From Streptomyces silvae (GTDB taxonomy: Bacteria; Actinomycetota; Actinomycetes; Streptomycetales; Streptomycetaceae): 64,000 nucleotides of DNA. A program made the translations under genes and the position numbers. The notes below the pieces were generated by a model, which was not told the origin of the DNA, made no database searches, and saw nothing but the letters and a program-made list of their open reading frames with translations. Of this stretch, positions 15,555 through 23,872 are shown piece after piece (position 1 is the stretch's first letter; every line of letters starts with the position of its first letter). Location: assembly GCF_016745505.1 (NCBI RefSeq), contig NZ_JAERUC010000147.1:1-64000 (forward strand), given 5' to 3'.

Positions 15555-16814
15555 ATGAGCGCATCTCAGCCACCTCGGTCTCCCCGGTCCCCTGAGCCCC
15601 CGGAGTCCCCTCGGGGCACGGACGCCCCCACCCTTCTCGTCAAGATCTTCGGGAAGGACCGGCCTGGCATCACCGCCGGGCTTTTCGACACCCTGGCGGC
15701 CTACGCCGTCGACGTCGTCGACATCGAGCAGGTCGTCACCCGTGGCCGCATCGTGCTGTGCGCCCTGGTGACCTCCCCGGAACCCGGCGGCACGACGGAG
15801 GGCGACCTCCGGGCGACGGTGCACAGCTGGGCGGAGTCGCTGAAGCTGCAGGCCGAGATCATCTCGGGTACGGGTGACAACCGCCCCCGCGGCTACGGCC
15901 GTTCCCATGTGACCGTCCTGGGGCACCCGCTGACCGCGGAGTCCACGGCGGCCATAGCGGCCAGGATCACCTCCACCGGCGGCAACATCGACCGGATCTT
16001 CCGTCTGGCGAAGTACCCCGTCACCGCGGTCGAGTTCGCGGTGTCCGGCACCGCGACCGAGGAGCTGCGGACCGCGCTGGCGACGGAGTCCGCCGACATC
16101 GGCGTCGACATCGCCGTCATGTCGGCCGGGCTGAGCCGCCGGGCGCAGCGGCTGGTCGTCATGGACGTGGACTCGACGCTCATCCAGGACGAGGTCATCG
16201 AGCTCTTCGCCGCCCATGCCGGCTGTGAGGACGAGGTCGCCGCGGTGACCGAGCAGGCGATGCGCGGCGAGCTCGACTTCGAGCAGTCCCTGCACGCACG
16301 CGTGCGGCTGCTGGCCGGGCTCGACGTGTCGGTGGTGGACAAGGTGCGCTCCGAGGTCCGGCTGACCCCCGGCGCCCGCACCCTCATCCGGACGCTGAAG
16401 CGGCTCGGGTACCAAGTGGGGGTCGTCTCGGGAGGGTTCACCCAGGTCACGGACGACCTCAAGGAGCGCCTCGGGCTCGACTTCGCCTCCGCCAACACGC
16501 TGGAGGTCGTCGACGGCAAGCTCACCGGCCGGGTGGTGGGCGACATCGTGGACCGGGCGGGCAAGGCCCGGCTGCTGCGGAGCTTCGCGGAGCAGGCGGG
16601 GGTGCCGCTGGCGCAGACCGTGGCGATCGGCGACGGTGCGAACGATCTGGACATGCTGAACACGGCGGGTCTGGGTGTCGCCTTCAACGCCAAGCCGGTC
16701 GTCCGGCAGGCCGCCCACACGGCGGTGAACGTCCCGTTCCTGGACACCGTGCTGTATCTGCTCGGGATCACCCGTGAAGAGGTCGAGACCGCCGACGGCG
16801 TCGTGGTGGACTGA
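15555..16814 (+). CDS. serB: Phosphoserine phosphatase with N-terminal ACT domains
   Basis: The 419-residue enzyme makes L-serine from phosphoserine. Residues 1-23 are a Pro/Ser-rich tail, 25-190 contain two ACT-type ligand-binding regions (KDRPGITAGLFD at the first), and 198-419 form a HAD phosphatase. The HAD motifs are all visible: DVDSTLIQDE with nucleophile Asp204 and Asp206, VVSGGFTQV, and IGDGANDLDML. Long ACT-containing SerB is the actinobacterial type, and the ACT part may respond to serine. It is monocistronic with its own terminator. Confidence 0.93.
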   Translation: MSASQPPRSPRSPEPPESPRGTDAPTLLVKIFGKDRPGITAGLFDTLAAYAVDVVDIEQVVTRGRIVLCALVTSPEPGGTTEGDLRATVHSWAESLKLQAEIISGTGDNRPRGYGRSHVTVLGHPLTAESTAAIAARITSTGGNIDRIFRLAKYPVTAVEFAVSGTATEELRTALATESADIGVDIAVMSAGLSRRAQRLVVMDVDSTLIQDEVIELFAAHAGCEDEVAAVTEQAMRGELDFEQSLHARVRLLAGLDVSVVDKVRSEVRLTPGARTLIRTLKRLGYQVGVVSGGFTQVTDDLKERLGLDFASANTLEVVDGKLTGRVVGDIVDRAGKARLLRSFAEQAGVPLAQTVAIGDGANDLDMLNTAGLGVAFNAKPVVRQAAHTAVNVPFLDTVLYLLGITREEVETADGVVVD

Positions 16815-16855
16815 CCGACCGGGCTTCCGTACGGAGCAATGCACGGCGTACGACG

Positions 16856-16893
16856 CGAAGGGGCGCCGGCACACAGCTGCCGGCGCCCCTTCG
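16856..16893. terminator. Bidirectional terminator after serB
   Basis: A perfect 15-bp stem (16856-16870 with 16879-16893) closes an 8-nt loop between convergent serB (stop 16814) and the phosphatase gene (stop 16904). On the + strand the right arm ends CCCCTTCG. Confidence 0.88.
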
Positions 16894-16903
16894 TCCGTCG
16901 TGC

Positions 16904-17422
16904 TCAGTCGTTCGGCGTCCAGTACTCGACGAGCTTGCCCGCGCCGTGTTCCAGGCTCTTCCAGGAGCCGGGGAACTCGACGACGGCGTAGGCGGCCGTC
17001 GGGAAGCCGTCCTTGGTCATGCGGGCGAGGGCGTCGCCCTCGGCCCCGCCGGAGAGCGCGTCCGCGGCACCGTGCATACCGGGGTTGTGGCCGATGACCA
17101 GGAGGTTCCGCACGTCGTCCGGGGTCTCGTTGAACAGCGCGATCAGTTCGCCGAGGGAGGCCTCGTACAGCCTCTCCTCGTACACGGTCCTGGGGCGCTG
17201 TGCGAACTCGTGGACCGCCAGCTTCCAGGTCTCCCGGGTCCTGGTGGCGGTCGAGCACAGAGCCAGGTCGAAGACGGTGCCTGAATCGGCCAGCTTGCGG
17301 CCGGCGACGGGGGCGTCCTTCCTGCCCCGTTCCGCCAGTGGCCGCTCATGGTCGGACTCCTGCGACCATTCCGCCTTTGCATGCCTGAGAAGGACGATCC
17401 TGCGAGGTGTATCGGCGCTCAT
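16904..17422 (-). CDS. SixA-like histidine phosphatase
   Basis: The 172-residue histidine-phosphatase-superfamily protein has the RHG-type motif LLRHAKAEW with catalytic His14 and a second His in LLVIGHNPGMH near residue 111. Length and the RHAK variant resemble SixA, which dephosphorylates phosphohistidine in signalling proteins. A small-molecule phosphatase role is equally possible. It is cytosolic and starts at the ATG at 17422. Confidence 0.85.
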   Translation of the reverse strand: MSADTPRRIVLLRHAKAEWSQESDHERPLAERGRKDAPVAGRKLADSGTVFDLALCSTATRTRETWKLAVHEFAQRPRTVYEERLYEASLGELIALFNETPDDVRNLLVIGHNPGMHGAADALSGGAEGDALARMTKDGFPTAAYAVVEFPGSWKSLEHGAGKLVEYWTPND

Positions 17423-17521
17423 ACACCTCAGCTTCGCACGAATTGTGCCGCCGGGCGCAGGGTGTTGACGTGCTCGCCCGTGCGAGGTGAAGGACGGGCG
17501 GCGGAGGGTGTACGGGGCCGG

Positions 17522-17728
17522 TCAGGCGGGCAGCAGTCCCAGGATGTGCCCCAGCAGCCGCCCCACGGCGGGGTCGGCCTCGGCGGCGTGCGCCGTGCCG
17601 GGTTCCACGATCAGCAGGAGGAGCGCGGCGAAGGCGACGGCGGGCAGCGCGACGGCCCACCACGGCAGCCGGACCTCCACGGTGTCCGTGGCCGGGCGGT
17701 GGGTCCGGATGTGTGTACGGGCCGGCAT
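17522..17728 (-). CDS. Small single-pass membrane protein, unknown
   Basis: The 68-residue protein has one hydrophobic segment (about residues 24-42) after a basic N-terminus and a short tail ending GHILGLLPA. The AHAAEA after the hydrophobic stretch could be a signal-peptidase site, so secretion is possible. A clear GGAGG precedes the ATG at 17728 by about 5 nt, which supports it being real. Function unknown. Confidence 0.65.
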   Translation of the reverse strand: MPARTHIRTHRPATDTVEVRLPWWAVALPAVAFAALLLLIVEPGTAHAAEADPAVGRLLGHILGLLPA

Positions 17729-17864
17729 GTCCGCCTCCGTGGGTCCTCGGCTGTGTCACCCAGAACCTACGGGCCGGCCGGCGGCGGGCCCATCCGGTGA
17801 CCCACCCACTCGACCCTGAACCTGGCCCCCTAGGGGACGGGGGGCCAGCCCCACCCCCGGGGGG

Positions 17865-17981
17865 TCAGGGAGAGGCGATCGTGGCGATCACGCCGATGAT
17901 CACGGAGATGAGAAGCATCGCCCCGAAGACGAGGAGAAGCTTCTTCTGGCCGTTCTGGGGATTCGGATCGAGCACTGGCAT
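17865..17981 (-). CDS. SGM_5486-type transporter-associated small membrane protein
   Basis: This frame encodes 38 residues: MPVLDPNPQNGQKK followed by a hydrophobic helix LLLVFGAMLLISVIIGVIA and ending TIASP. It lies 17 nt downstream of the MFS transporter gene on the same strand. The sequence matches my memory of a small streptomycete family found beside this transporter, named for SGM_5486. It is probably a single-pass accessory subunit of that transporter. Confidence 0.75.
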   Translation of the reverse strand: MPVLDPNPQNGQKKLLLVFGAMLLISVIIGVIATIASP

Positions 17982-17998
17982 GCGCACAGTCTCGCATC

Positions 17999-19267
17999 TC
18001 AGCATTCGTCCTCGATCGTCCGGTCCCGCCCCGCGAGCATCCCCGCGACGGTCTGGGGCACCAGGAGGGCCGCCATGAGGGCGAGCGGCAGGCCCCAGCC
18101 GCCGCTGTGCTGGTAGAGCACGCCGACGAGCAGGGGGCCGGGGATCGAGAGCAGATAGCCGGTGGACTGCGCGAAGGCGGAGAGCCTGACGACGCCCGCG
18201 CCGCTCCGTGAACGCATCCCGATCATGGTGAGGGCGAGCGGGAAGGCGCAGTTGGCGATGCCCAGCAGCAGGGCCCAGAGCCAGGCGCCGCCGGCCGGGG
18301 CCAGGTAGAGGCCCGCGTAGCCGGCGAGCCCGCAGCCGCTGAGGACGAGGACGATCGGGCCCTGGGTCCGCAGCCGGGAGGCGACCCGGGGGATGACGAA
18401 GGCGAGGGGCACGCCCATGGCCATGGTCACGGCGAGCAGGACGCCCGCGGTGCCCGCCGGGATGCCCGCGTCACGGAAGATCTGCGGCATCCAGCCCATC
18501 GTGATGTACGCGGCCGTGGCCTGGAGGCCGAAGAAGCAGGCGAGCGCCCAGGACGTACGGCTGCGGGTGATCCGCAGCGCGGGGGCAGGCTTCGGCGCCT
18601 GCCCGGCGGGCCGGTCCGAGGCGGGGCCCCGGTCCCGTACGAGCGGGAGCCAGGGCAGGATCGCGACCACCGCGAGCGCCGCCCAGACGGCCAGGCCGGT
18701 CTTCCAGCTGCCGCCCAGCGCGTCCGTGAGGGGCACGGTGAGAGCGGCGGCGAGGGCGGTGCCCAGCGCCAGGGCCATCGAGTAGAGGCCGGTCATGGTG
18801 CCGACCCGGTCGGGGAACCAGCGCTTGACGATGACGGGCATCAGGACGTTGCTGACCGCGATGCCCATCAGGGCGAGGGCGCTGGCGGCGAGGAAGCCTG
18901 CGGTGCCGCCCACGAAGGGCCGGAGCAGCAGGCCTGCGGCGATGGCCGCCATGCCCACGCAGACGACGGCGCCGGCGCCGAACCTGCGGGCCAGCCGTGG
19001 CGCCATGAAGCCGAAGACCGCGAAGCAGAGCGGCGGCACCGAGGTGAGGACGCCGGCGACGCTGCCGCTCATGTGCAGGGTGTCCCGGACCTCTTCGAGG
19101 AGCGGGCCGAGGCTGGTGATGGCGGGCCGGAGGTTGAGCGCAGCGAGGACCAGGCCGACGGTGACGATCCGCAGCATCCAGGGCGAGGGGCCGGGCGCGG
19201 GGCTTCCGGGCGCGTGGGTGCCGGGGGTGCCGGGAGGGCTCAGGGTCGGGGTCTCGTCGTGACGCAT
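17999..19267 (-). CDS. CynX/NimT-type MFS transporter
   Basis: The 422-residue permease has about 12 membrane segments; LNLRPAITSLGPLL near residue 40 is the signature of the CynX/NimT cyanate or nitroimidazole group. The actual substrate is unknown. I chose the ATG at 19267 because TATGAT (complement of 19275-19280) lies 7 nt before it as a -10 box, implying a leaderless mRNA; ATGs at 19276 and 19279 are alternatives. A GntR regulator is divergent, with a palindrome inside this promoter, and the SGM_5486-type gene follows. Confidence 0.9.
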   Translation of the reverse strand: MRHDETPTLSPPGTPGTHAPGSPAPGPSPWMLRIVTVGLVLAALNLRPAITSLGPLLEEVRDTLHMSGSVAGVLTSVPPLCFAVFGFMAPRLARRFGAGAVVCVGMAAIAAGLLLRPFVGGTAGFLAASALALMGIAVSNVLMPVIVKRWFPDRVGTMTGLYSMALALGTALAAALTVPLTDALGGSWKTGLAVWAALAVVAILPWLPLVRDRGPASDRPAGQAPKPAPALRITRSRTSWALACFFGLQATAAYITMGWMPQIFRDAGIPAGTAGVLLAVTMAMGVPLAFVIPRVASRLRTQGPIVLVLSGCGLAGYAGLYLAPAGGAWLWALLLGIANCAFPLALTMIGMRSRSGAGVVRLSAFAQSTGYLLSIPGPLLVGVLYQHSGGWGLPLALMAALLVPQTVAGMLAGRDRTIEDEC

Positions 19268-19274
19268 GGGACCC

Positions 19275-19296
19275 ATCATAGAATCATGGGATGATT
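19275..19296. promoter_or_regulatory. Putative GntR operator overlapping the MFS promoter
   Basis: AATCAT (19282-19287) and ATGATT (19291-19296) form a perfect inverted repeat with a GGG centre. It sits directly upstream of the TATGAT -10 box of the MFS gene (19275-19280, minus strand). Binding by the divergent GntR protein would block that promoter. Confidence 0.55.
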
Positions 19297-19394
19297 GACT
19301 GTCCACTCCCGTTCTCCCCCTGGGATGATCGGGGACGATCCGACGGGCCCGCACCTCCCGGACGACCCCTTCCGGAACACGAGCAAGGAGCACC

Positions 19395-20069
19395 ATGGCG
19401 CTGACGTCCACGCGGCGTTCGGCTCTCGCCGACCAGGTGATTGCCCAGCTGAGGAACCAGATCACCTCGGGCGAGTGGCCCGTGGGCTCGCGGATCCCGA
19501 CCGAGCCCGAGCTGGTCGAGCAGCTGGGGGTGGCGCGCAACACGGTGCGCGAGGCGGTGCGCGCCCTGGCGCACAACGGGCTGCTGGACATCCGCCAGGG
19601 CTCCGGCACGTATGTGGTGGCCACCAGCGAGCTGGCCGGGGTCATGCACCGCCGGTTCGCTGACGCCGACCCCCGGCACGTCGCCGAGCTGCGCTCCACG
19701 CTGGAGTCCTCGGCGGCCCGCCTCGCCGCCCTGCGGCGTACGGACAAGGATCTGCGGCAGCTGGACACCCTGATGGCGCGGCGCGAGGAGACCTGGGCGT
19801 CCGGGGACGCGGAGGCCTTCGTGGCGGCCGACGCGACCCTGCACCTCGCCGTGGTCGCCGCCTCGCACAACGACGTGCTGACCGAGCTCTACGCCGACCT
19901 GAACGACCTGCTCCGCGACTACCTGCGCGACGACGTGGGCTCGAAGCTCGGCCCGCAGGCGCTCATGGACCATGCGCGGCTCGTCGAGGCGATCCGTGCG
20001 GGCGACGCGGAGACGGCTGCCGCCGAGGCGGCGGCGCACGCCCTGGACTGTCTGCGGGAGCGGGTCTGA
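19395..20069 (+). CDS. FadR-subfamily GntR transcriptional regulator
   Basis: The 224-residue regulator has a winged helix-turn-helix at residues 8-75 (IPTEPELVEQLGVARNTVREAVRAL) and a C-terminal all-helical FCD-type effector domain (about 85-220) that usually binds a small organic acid with a metal ion. AAGGAGCACC precedes the ATG. It is divergent from the MFS transporter, 127 nt away, and is the likely repressor of that gene through the palindrome at 19282-19296. The effector is unknown, probably the transported compound or a derivative. Confidence 0.9.
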   Translation: MALTSTRRSALADQVIAQLRNQITSGEWPVGSRIPTEPELVEQLGVARNTVREAVRALAHNGLLDIRQGSGTYVVATSELAGVMHRRFADADPRHVAELRSTLESSAARLAALRRTDKDLRQLDTLMARREETWASGDAEAFVAADATLHLAVVAASHNDVLTELYADLNDLLRDYLRDDVGSKLGPQALMDHARLVEAIRAGDAETAAAEAAAHALDCLRERV

Positions 20070-20094
20070 GGTCCCTCACCGCGGATCGATACGG

Positions 20095-20463
20095 CTAGGA
20101 CACCGAGTGACTGACCCAGGCCGAGCCGACTTCTTTCCAGCAGCGGTCCTCGAGCTTGACGGTCCGGCCCGGCTGGACCGCGACCGCGCCGCCGTCGGCG
20201 TCGACGTCCCACCAGCGGGTGCACTCGGTGTGGAGCTGGACGAGATCGGTGCTGGGGTACGGGTTGTGGCAGTAGGCGACCACCCGGGAGCCCTCGACCG
20301 ACATACGGCATTCGGCGCCCGAGGGCTCCGGTTCCGGGGCGAGGGGTGCTGCCGCCCCGCCCCCGGCCCGGTTGGCCGCGCTCACGGCCACAGGGGCCAG
20401 CAGCCCGGCGACGACGGCCGCCGCTGCGAGCAGGGCCCAGGTTCGGCGACGTGTGGAGCGCAC
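20095..20463 (-). CDS. Small secreted protein with four cysteines
   Basis: The 122-residue protein has a signal peptide (RSTRRR then a hydrophobic core, cleaved around residue 30) and a mature part with four cysteines (in AECRM, AYCHN, TECTRWW and DRCWK), probably two disulfides. No named domain is recognised. The GTG at 20463 is fixed by GGAGGAGAT about 5 nt upstream. It is convergent with the GntR gene (26 nt between stops). Function unknown, extracellular. Confidence 0.78.
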   Translation of the reverse strand: MRSTRRRTWALLAAAAVVAGLLAPVAVSAANRAGGGAAAPLAPEPEPSGAECRMSVEGSRVVAYCHNPYPSTDLVQLHTECTRWWDVDADGGAVAVQPGRTVKLEDRCWKEVGSAWVSHSVS

Positions 20464-20568
20464 AGCGATCTCCTCCCCACAGCCTGACCAAAAGTCCGGT
20501 TCCACCACATTCTGCGGTGGGACGGCCATCTTTTCGACTCGAGCGCCGGGAGAGCCGCCGGACACGCG

Positions 20569-20608
20569 CGACGGCCGCGTACCCCTCGCCGGGGGTACGC
20601 GGCCGTCG
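20569..20608 (-). terminator. Strong terminator of the fabG-fabI operon
   Basis: A perfect 17-bp stem (20569-20585 with 20592-20608) with a 6-nt loop lies 17 nt beyond the fabI stop. It insulates the fab operon from the secreted-protein gene further along the same strand. Confidence 0.85.
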
Positions 20609-20624
20609 GTGAGCCGTGGGCGGG

Positions 20625-21392
20625 TCAGGCACCCATCATGTGCACGCCACCATCGACGTGGATGATCTCGCCCGTCGTCTTCGGGAAGAAGTCCGAGAGC
20701 AGTGCCACGACGCCGCGGCCGGCCGGCTCGGGGTCGGTCATGTCCCACTCCAGCGGGGAGCGGTGGTTCCAGACGTCCGCGAGCTCGCCGAAGCCCGGGA
20801 TGGACTTGGCGGCCATGGAGCCGAGCGGTCCGGCCGAGATCAGGTTGCAGCGGATGCTGTCCTTGCCCAGGTCGCGGGCGAGGTAGCGGGAGGTGGCCTC
20901 CAGCGCGGCCTTGGCCGGGCCCATCCAGTCGTACTGCGGCCAGGCGAACTGCGCGTCGAAGGTGAGGCCGACGATCGAGCCGCCGTCGTTCATCAGGGGC
21001 TTGCAGGCCATGGCGAGCGACTTCAGCGAGAACGCCGAGACGTGCATCGCGGTGGCGACCGACTCGAACGGGGTGTTCAGGAAGTTGCCGCCGAGCGCGT
21101 CCTGCGGCGCGAAGCCGATGGAGTGCACGACGCCGTCCAGCGAACCGAGCTCGTCCTTGACCAGGCCGGCCAGGCGCTCCAGGTGCTCGGCGTTGGTGAC
21201 GTCGAGCTCCAGGACCTTGACGGGCTTGGGGAGCTTCTTGGCGATCCGCTCGGTCAGCGTCGGCCGGGGAAAGGCCGTCAGGATGACCTCGGCGCCCTGC
21301 TCCTGGGCCACCTTGGCTGCGTGGAAAGCGATGGACGACTCCATCAGCACACCCGTGATGAGGATGCGCTTGCCGTCGAGAATTCCGCTCAT
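20625..21392 (-). CDS. fabI: Enoyl-[acyl-carrier-protein] reductase (NADH), FabI/InhA type
   Basis: The 255-residue enzyme catalyses the last reductive step of each fatty-acid elongation cycle. It has the FabI-type dinucleotide motif (TGVLMESSIAF near residue 13), SIGFAP, and the Y-x6-K active site in QYDWMGPAK. The C-terminal GEIIHVDGGVHMMG is diagnostic. It begins 5 nt after the fabG stop, so both are made from one mRNA. It belongs to the class targeted by triclosan and, in mycobacteria, by isoniazid. Confidence 0.95.
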   Translation of the reverse strand: MSGILDGKRILITGVLMESSIAFHAAKVAQEQGAEVILTAFPRPTLTERIAKKLPKPVKVLELDVTNAEHLERLAGLVKDELGSLDGVVHSIGFAPQDALGGNFLNTPFESVATAMHVSAFSLKSLAMACKPLMNDGGSIVGLTFDAQFAWPQYDWMGPAKAALEATSRYLARDLGKDSIRCNLISAGPLGSMAAKSIPGFGELADVWNHRSPLEWDMTDPEPAGRGVVALLSDFFPKTTGEIIHVDGGVHMMGA

Positions 21393-21397
21393 GGTGA

Positions 21398-22117
21398 TCA
21401 GTGACCCATGCCCAATCCGCCGTCAACGGGAATGACGGCTCCAGTGATGTACGACGCGTCGTCGGACGCGAGGAAGCGCACCGCGGCGGCGATCTCGGCG
21501 GGCTGCGCGTAGCGGCCGAGCGGCACCTGCGACACGATGCCCTTGCGCTGCTCGTCGGTGAGCACCTGGGTCATGTCGGTGTCGACGAACCCGGGTGCGA
21601 CGACGTTGAACGTGATGTTCCGCGAGCCCAGCTCACGGGCCAGCGACCGGGCGAAGCCGACCAGGCCCGCCTTGGACGCGGCGTAGTTGGCCTGTCCGGC
21701 CGAGCCGAGGAGGCCGACGACGGAGGAGATCAGGACGACGCGGCCCTTCTTGGCGCGCAGCATCGCGCGGTTGGCGCGCTTGACGACGCGGAAGGTGCCG
21801 GTGAGGTTGGTGTCGACCACGGACGTGAAGTCGTCCTCGGTCATCCGCATCAGCAACTGGTCCTTGGTGATACCGGCGTTGGCGACCAGCACCTCCACGG
21901 GACCGTGCTTCTCCTCGATCTCCTTGTAGGCCTGCTCCACCTGCTCGGTGTCGGTGATGTCGCACCGGACCGCGAGGACGCCCGCCTCGGTGAGCGCCTG
22001 CGGCGGCTCCCCCGAGCGGTAGGTGACGGCGACCTTGTCGCCGTTGTCGGCGAAGGCGCGGGCGATGGCGAGGCCGATGCCCCGGTTTCCTCCGGTGACG
22101 AGAACCGAGCGGCTCAA
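21398..22117 (-). CDS. fabG: 3-oxoacyl-[acyl-carrier-protein] reductase
   Basis: The 239-residue SDR enzyme reduces beta-ketoacyl-ACP in fatty-acid synthesis. Motifs are VTGGNRGIG (about 7-15), NAGIT, the catalytic Ser in VLISSVVG, and YAASKAGL. The start is a TTG at 22117, directly before SRSVLVTGG; no other in-frame start keeps the Rossmann strand. It is the first gene of fabG-fabI and is separated by 231 nt from the divergent tldD gene. Confidence 0.93.
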   Translation of the reverse strand: MSRSVLVTGGNRGIGLAIARAFADNGDKVAVTYRSGEPPQALTEAGVLAVRCDITDTEQVEQAYKEIEEKHGPVEVLVANAGITKDQLLMRMTEDDFTSVVDTNLTGTFRVVKRANRAMLRAKKGRVVLISSVVGLLGSAGQANYAASKAGLVGFARSLARELGSRNITFNVVAPGFVDTDMTQVLTDEQRKGIVSQVPLGRYAQPAEIAAAVRFLASDDASYITGAVIPVDGGLGMGH

Positions 22118-22348
22118 CGGATCAGCCTTTCCTTGGCGGTCTGGTACATCGAAAACCTATCGTTACCAGGCCTCGACCAAGGAATCGGCCTCTGACAGCG
22201 CCGTCGGGCGGGGACTGTTGGATCCCTACAGAACGGTCCCGATCGGTCCGGCCGGGACACGGCAACGTAAAACCGGGGCGCGGGGACGCCGCGAACCCCC
22301 ATGATTCACTGCGGAGACGTTTTCAGAGGTGGAGAAGGGGAGGCCCGC

Positions 22349-23872
22349 GTGGCCCACGAGGTAGATCAGTCGTTCCTGGCCCTGCCGCTGCGTGCCCTCG
22401 CCGACGCGGCTCTCGCCCGCGCACGTGCGCTCGGCGCCGTACACGCGGACTTCCGGTTCGAGCGGGTGCGCGGCGCCTCCTGGCGGCTGCGGGACGCCCG
22501 GCCGTCCGGGACGTCGGACACCACCGACACCGGGTACGCGGTCCGGGTGGTGCACGGCGGGGCCTGGGGGTTCGCGTCCGGGGTGGACCTGACGATGGAC
22601 GCGGCGGCCAAGGTCGCCTCGCAGGCCGTCGCCATGGCCAAGCTGTCCGCGAAGGTCATCGCGGCGGCCGGTTCCGACGAGCGCGTCGAGCTGGCGGACG
22701 AGCCGGTGCACGGGGAGCGGACCTGGGTGTCGGCGTACGACGTCGACCCGTTCTCCGTACCGGACGAGGAGAAGGCCGGGCTGCTCGCGGAGTGGAGTGC
22801 GCGGCTGCTGGCGGCCGACGGGGTGGCGCATGTGGACGCCTCGCTGATGACCGTCCACGAGAACAAGTTCTACGCGGACACCGCCGGCACCGTCACCACC
22901 CAGCAGCGGGTGCGGGTGCATCCGCAGGTGACCGCGGTGGCGGTGGACTCGGTGACCGGTGAGTTCGACTCGATGCGGACGATCGCCCCGCCGGTGGGCC
23001 GGGGCTGGGAGTACCTCACGGGCACCGGCTGGGACTGGGACGCCGAACTGGAGCGCATCCCGGGGCTGCTGGCCGAGAAGATGCGGGCGCCGAGCGTCGA
23101 GGCGGGGACGTACGACCTGGTGGTCGACCCGTCCAACCTCTGGCTGACCATCCACGAGTCGATCGGCCACGCCACCGAGCTGGACCGGGCGCTGGGCTAC
23201 GAGGCGGCGTACGCGGGGACGTCGTTCGCGACCTTCGACCAGCTGGGGAAGCTGGCGTACGGCTCCCCCGTGATGAACGTGACCGGTGACCGCACCGCCG
23301 AGCACGGGCTCGCGACGATCGGGTACGACGACGAGGGCGTCGAGGCCCAGTCCTGGGACCTGGTGAAGGACGGCACGCTGGTCGGCTACCAGACGGACCG
23401 GCGGATCGCGAAGCTCACGGGCCTGGGCCGGTCCAACGGATGCGCGTACGCCGACTCGCCGGAGCACGTCCCCGTGCAGCGCATGGCGAACGTGTCGCTG
23501 CGGCCGGATCCGGGCGGGCTCTCCACGGAGGACCTGATCGGCGGGGTGGAGCGCGGGATCTACGTGGTCGGCGACCGGTCCTGGTCGATCGACATGCAGC
23601 GCTACAACTTCCAGTTCACCGGGCAGCGGTTCTTCAGGATCGAGAACGGCAGGCTGGCGGGCCAGCTGCGGGACGTGGCGTACCAGGCGACGACGACGGA
23701 CTTCTGGGGCTCGATGGAGAAGGTCGGCGGCCCGCAGACGTATGTGCTGGGCGGCGCGTTCAACTGCGGCAAGGCCCAGCCGGGCCAGGTCGCGGCCGTC
23801 TCGCACGGCTGCCCCTCCGCCCTCTTCCGAGGCGTGAACATCCTCAACACGACGCAGGAGGCCGGACGATGA
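22349..23872 (+). CDS. tldD: Metalloprotease TldD
   Basis: This 507-residue zinc metalloprotease subunit acts with TldE in proteolysis of unfolded peptides, maturation of some peptide natural products and antitoxin turnover. The HExxxH active-site motif is present in TIHESIGHATELDR. The GTG at 22349 has GGAGAAGGGGAGG upstream; an ATG at 22301 lies before that and is less likely. It overlaps tldE by 4 nt (ATGA). No modified-peptide precursor gene is evident nearby, so a general role is more likely. Confidence 0.92.
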   Translation: MAHEVDQSFLALPLRALADAALARARALGAVHADFRFERVRGASWRLRDARPSGTSDTTDTGYAVRVVHGGAWGFASGVDLTMDAAAKVASQAVAMAKLSAKVIAAAGSDERVELADEPVHGERTWVSAYDVDPFSVPDEEKAGLLAEWSARLLAADGVAHVDASLMTVHENKFYADTAGTVTTQQRVRVHPQVTAVAVDSVTGEFDSMRTIAPPVGRGWEYLTGTGWDWDAELERIPGLLAEKMRAPSVEAGTYDLVVDPSNLWLTIHESIGHATELDRALGYEAAYAGTSFATFDQLGKLAYGSPVMNVTGDRTAEHGLATIGYDDEGVEAQSWDLVKDGTLVGYQTDRRIAKLTGLGRSNGCAYADSPEHVPVQRMANVSLRPDPGGLSTEDLIGGVERGIYVVGDRSWSIDMQRYNFQFTGQRFFRIENGRLAGQLRDVAYQATTTDFWGSMEKVGGPQTYVLGGAFNCGKAQPGQVAAVSHGCPSALFRGVNILNTTQEAGR

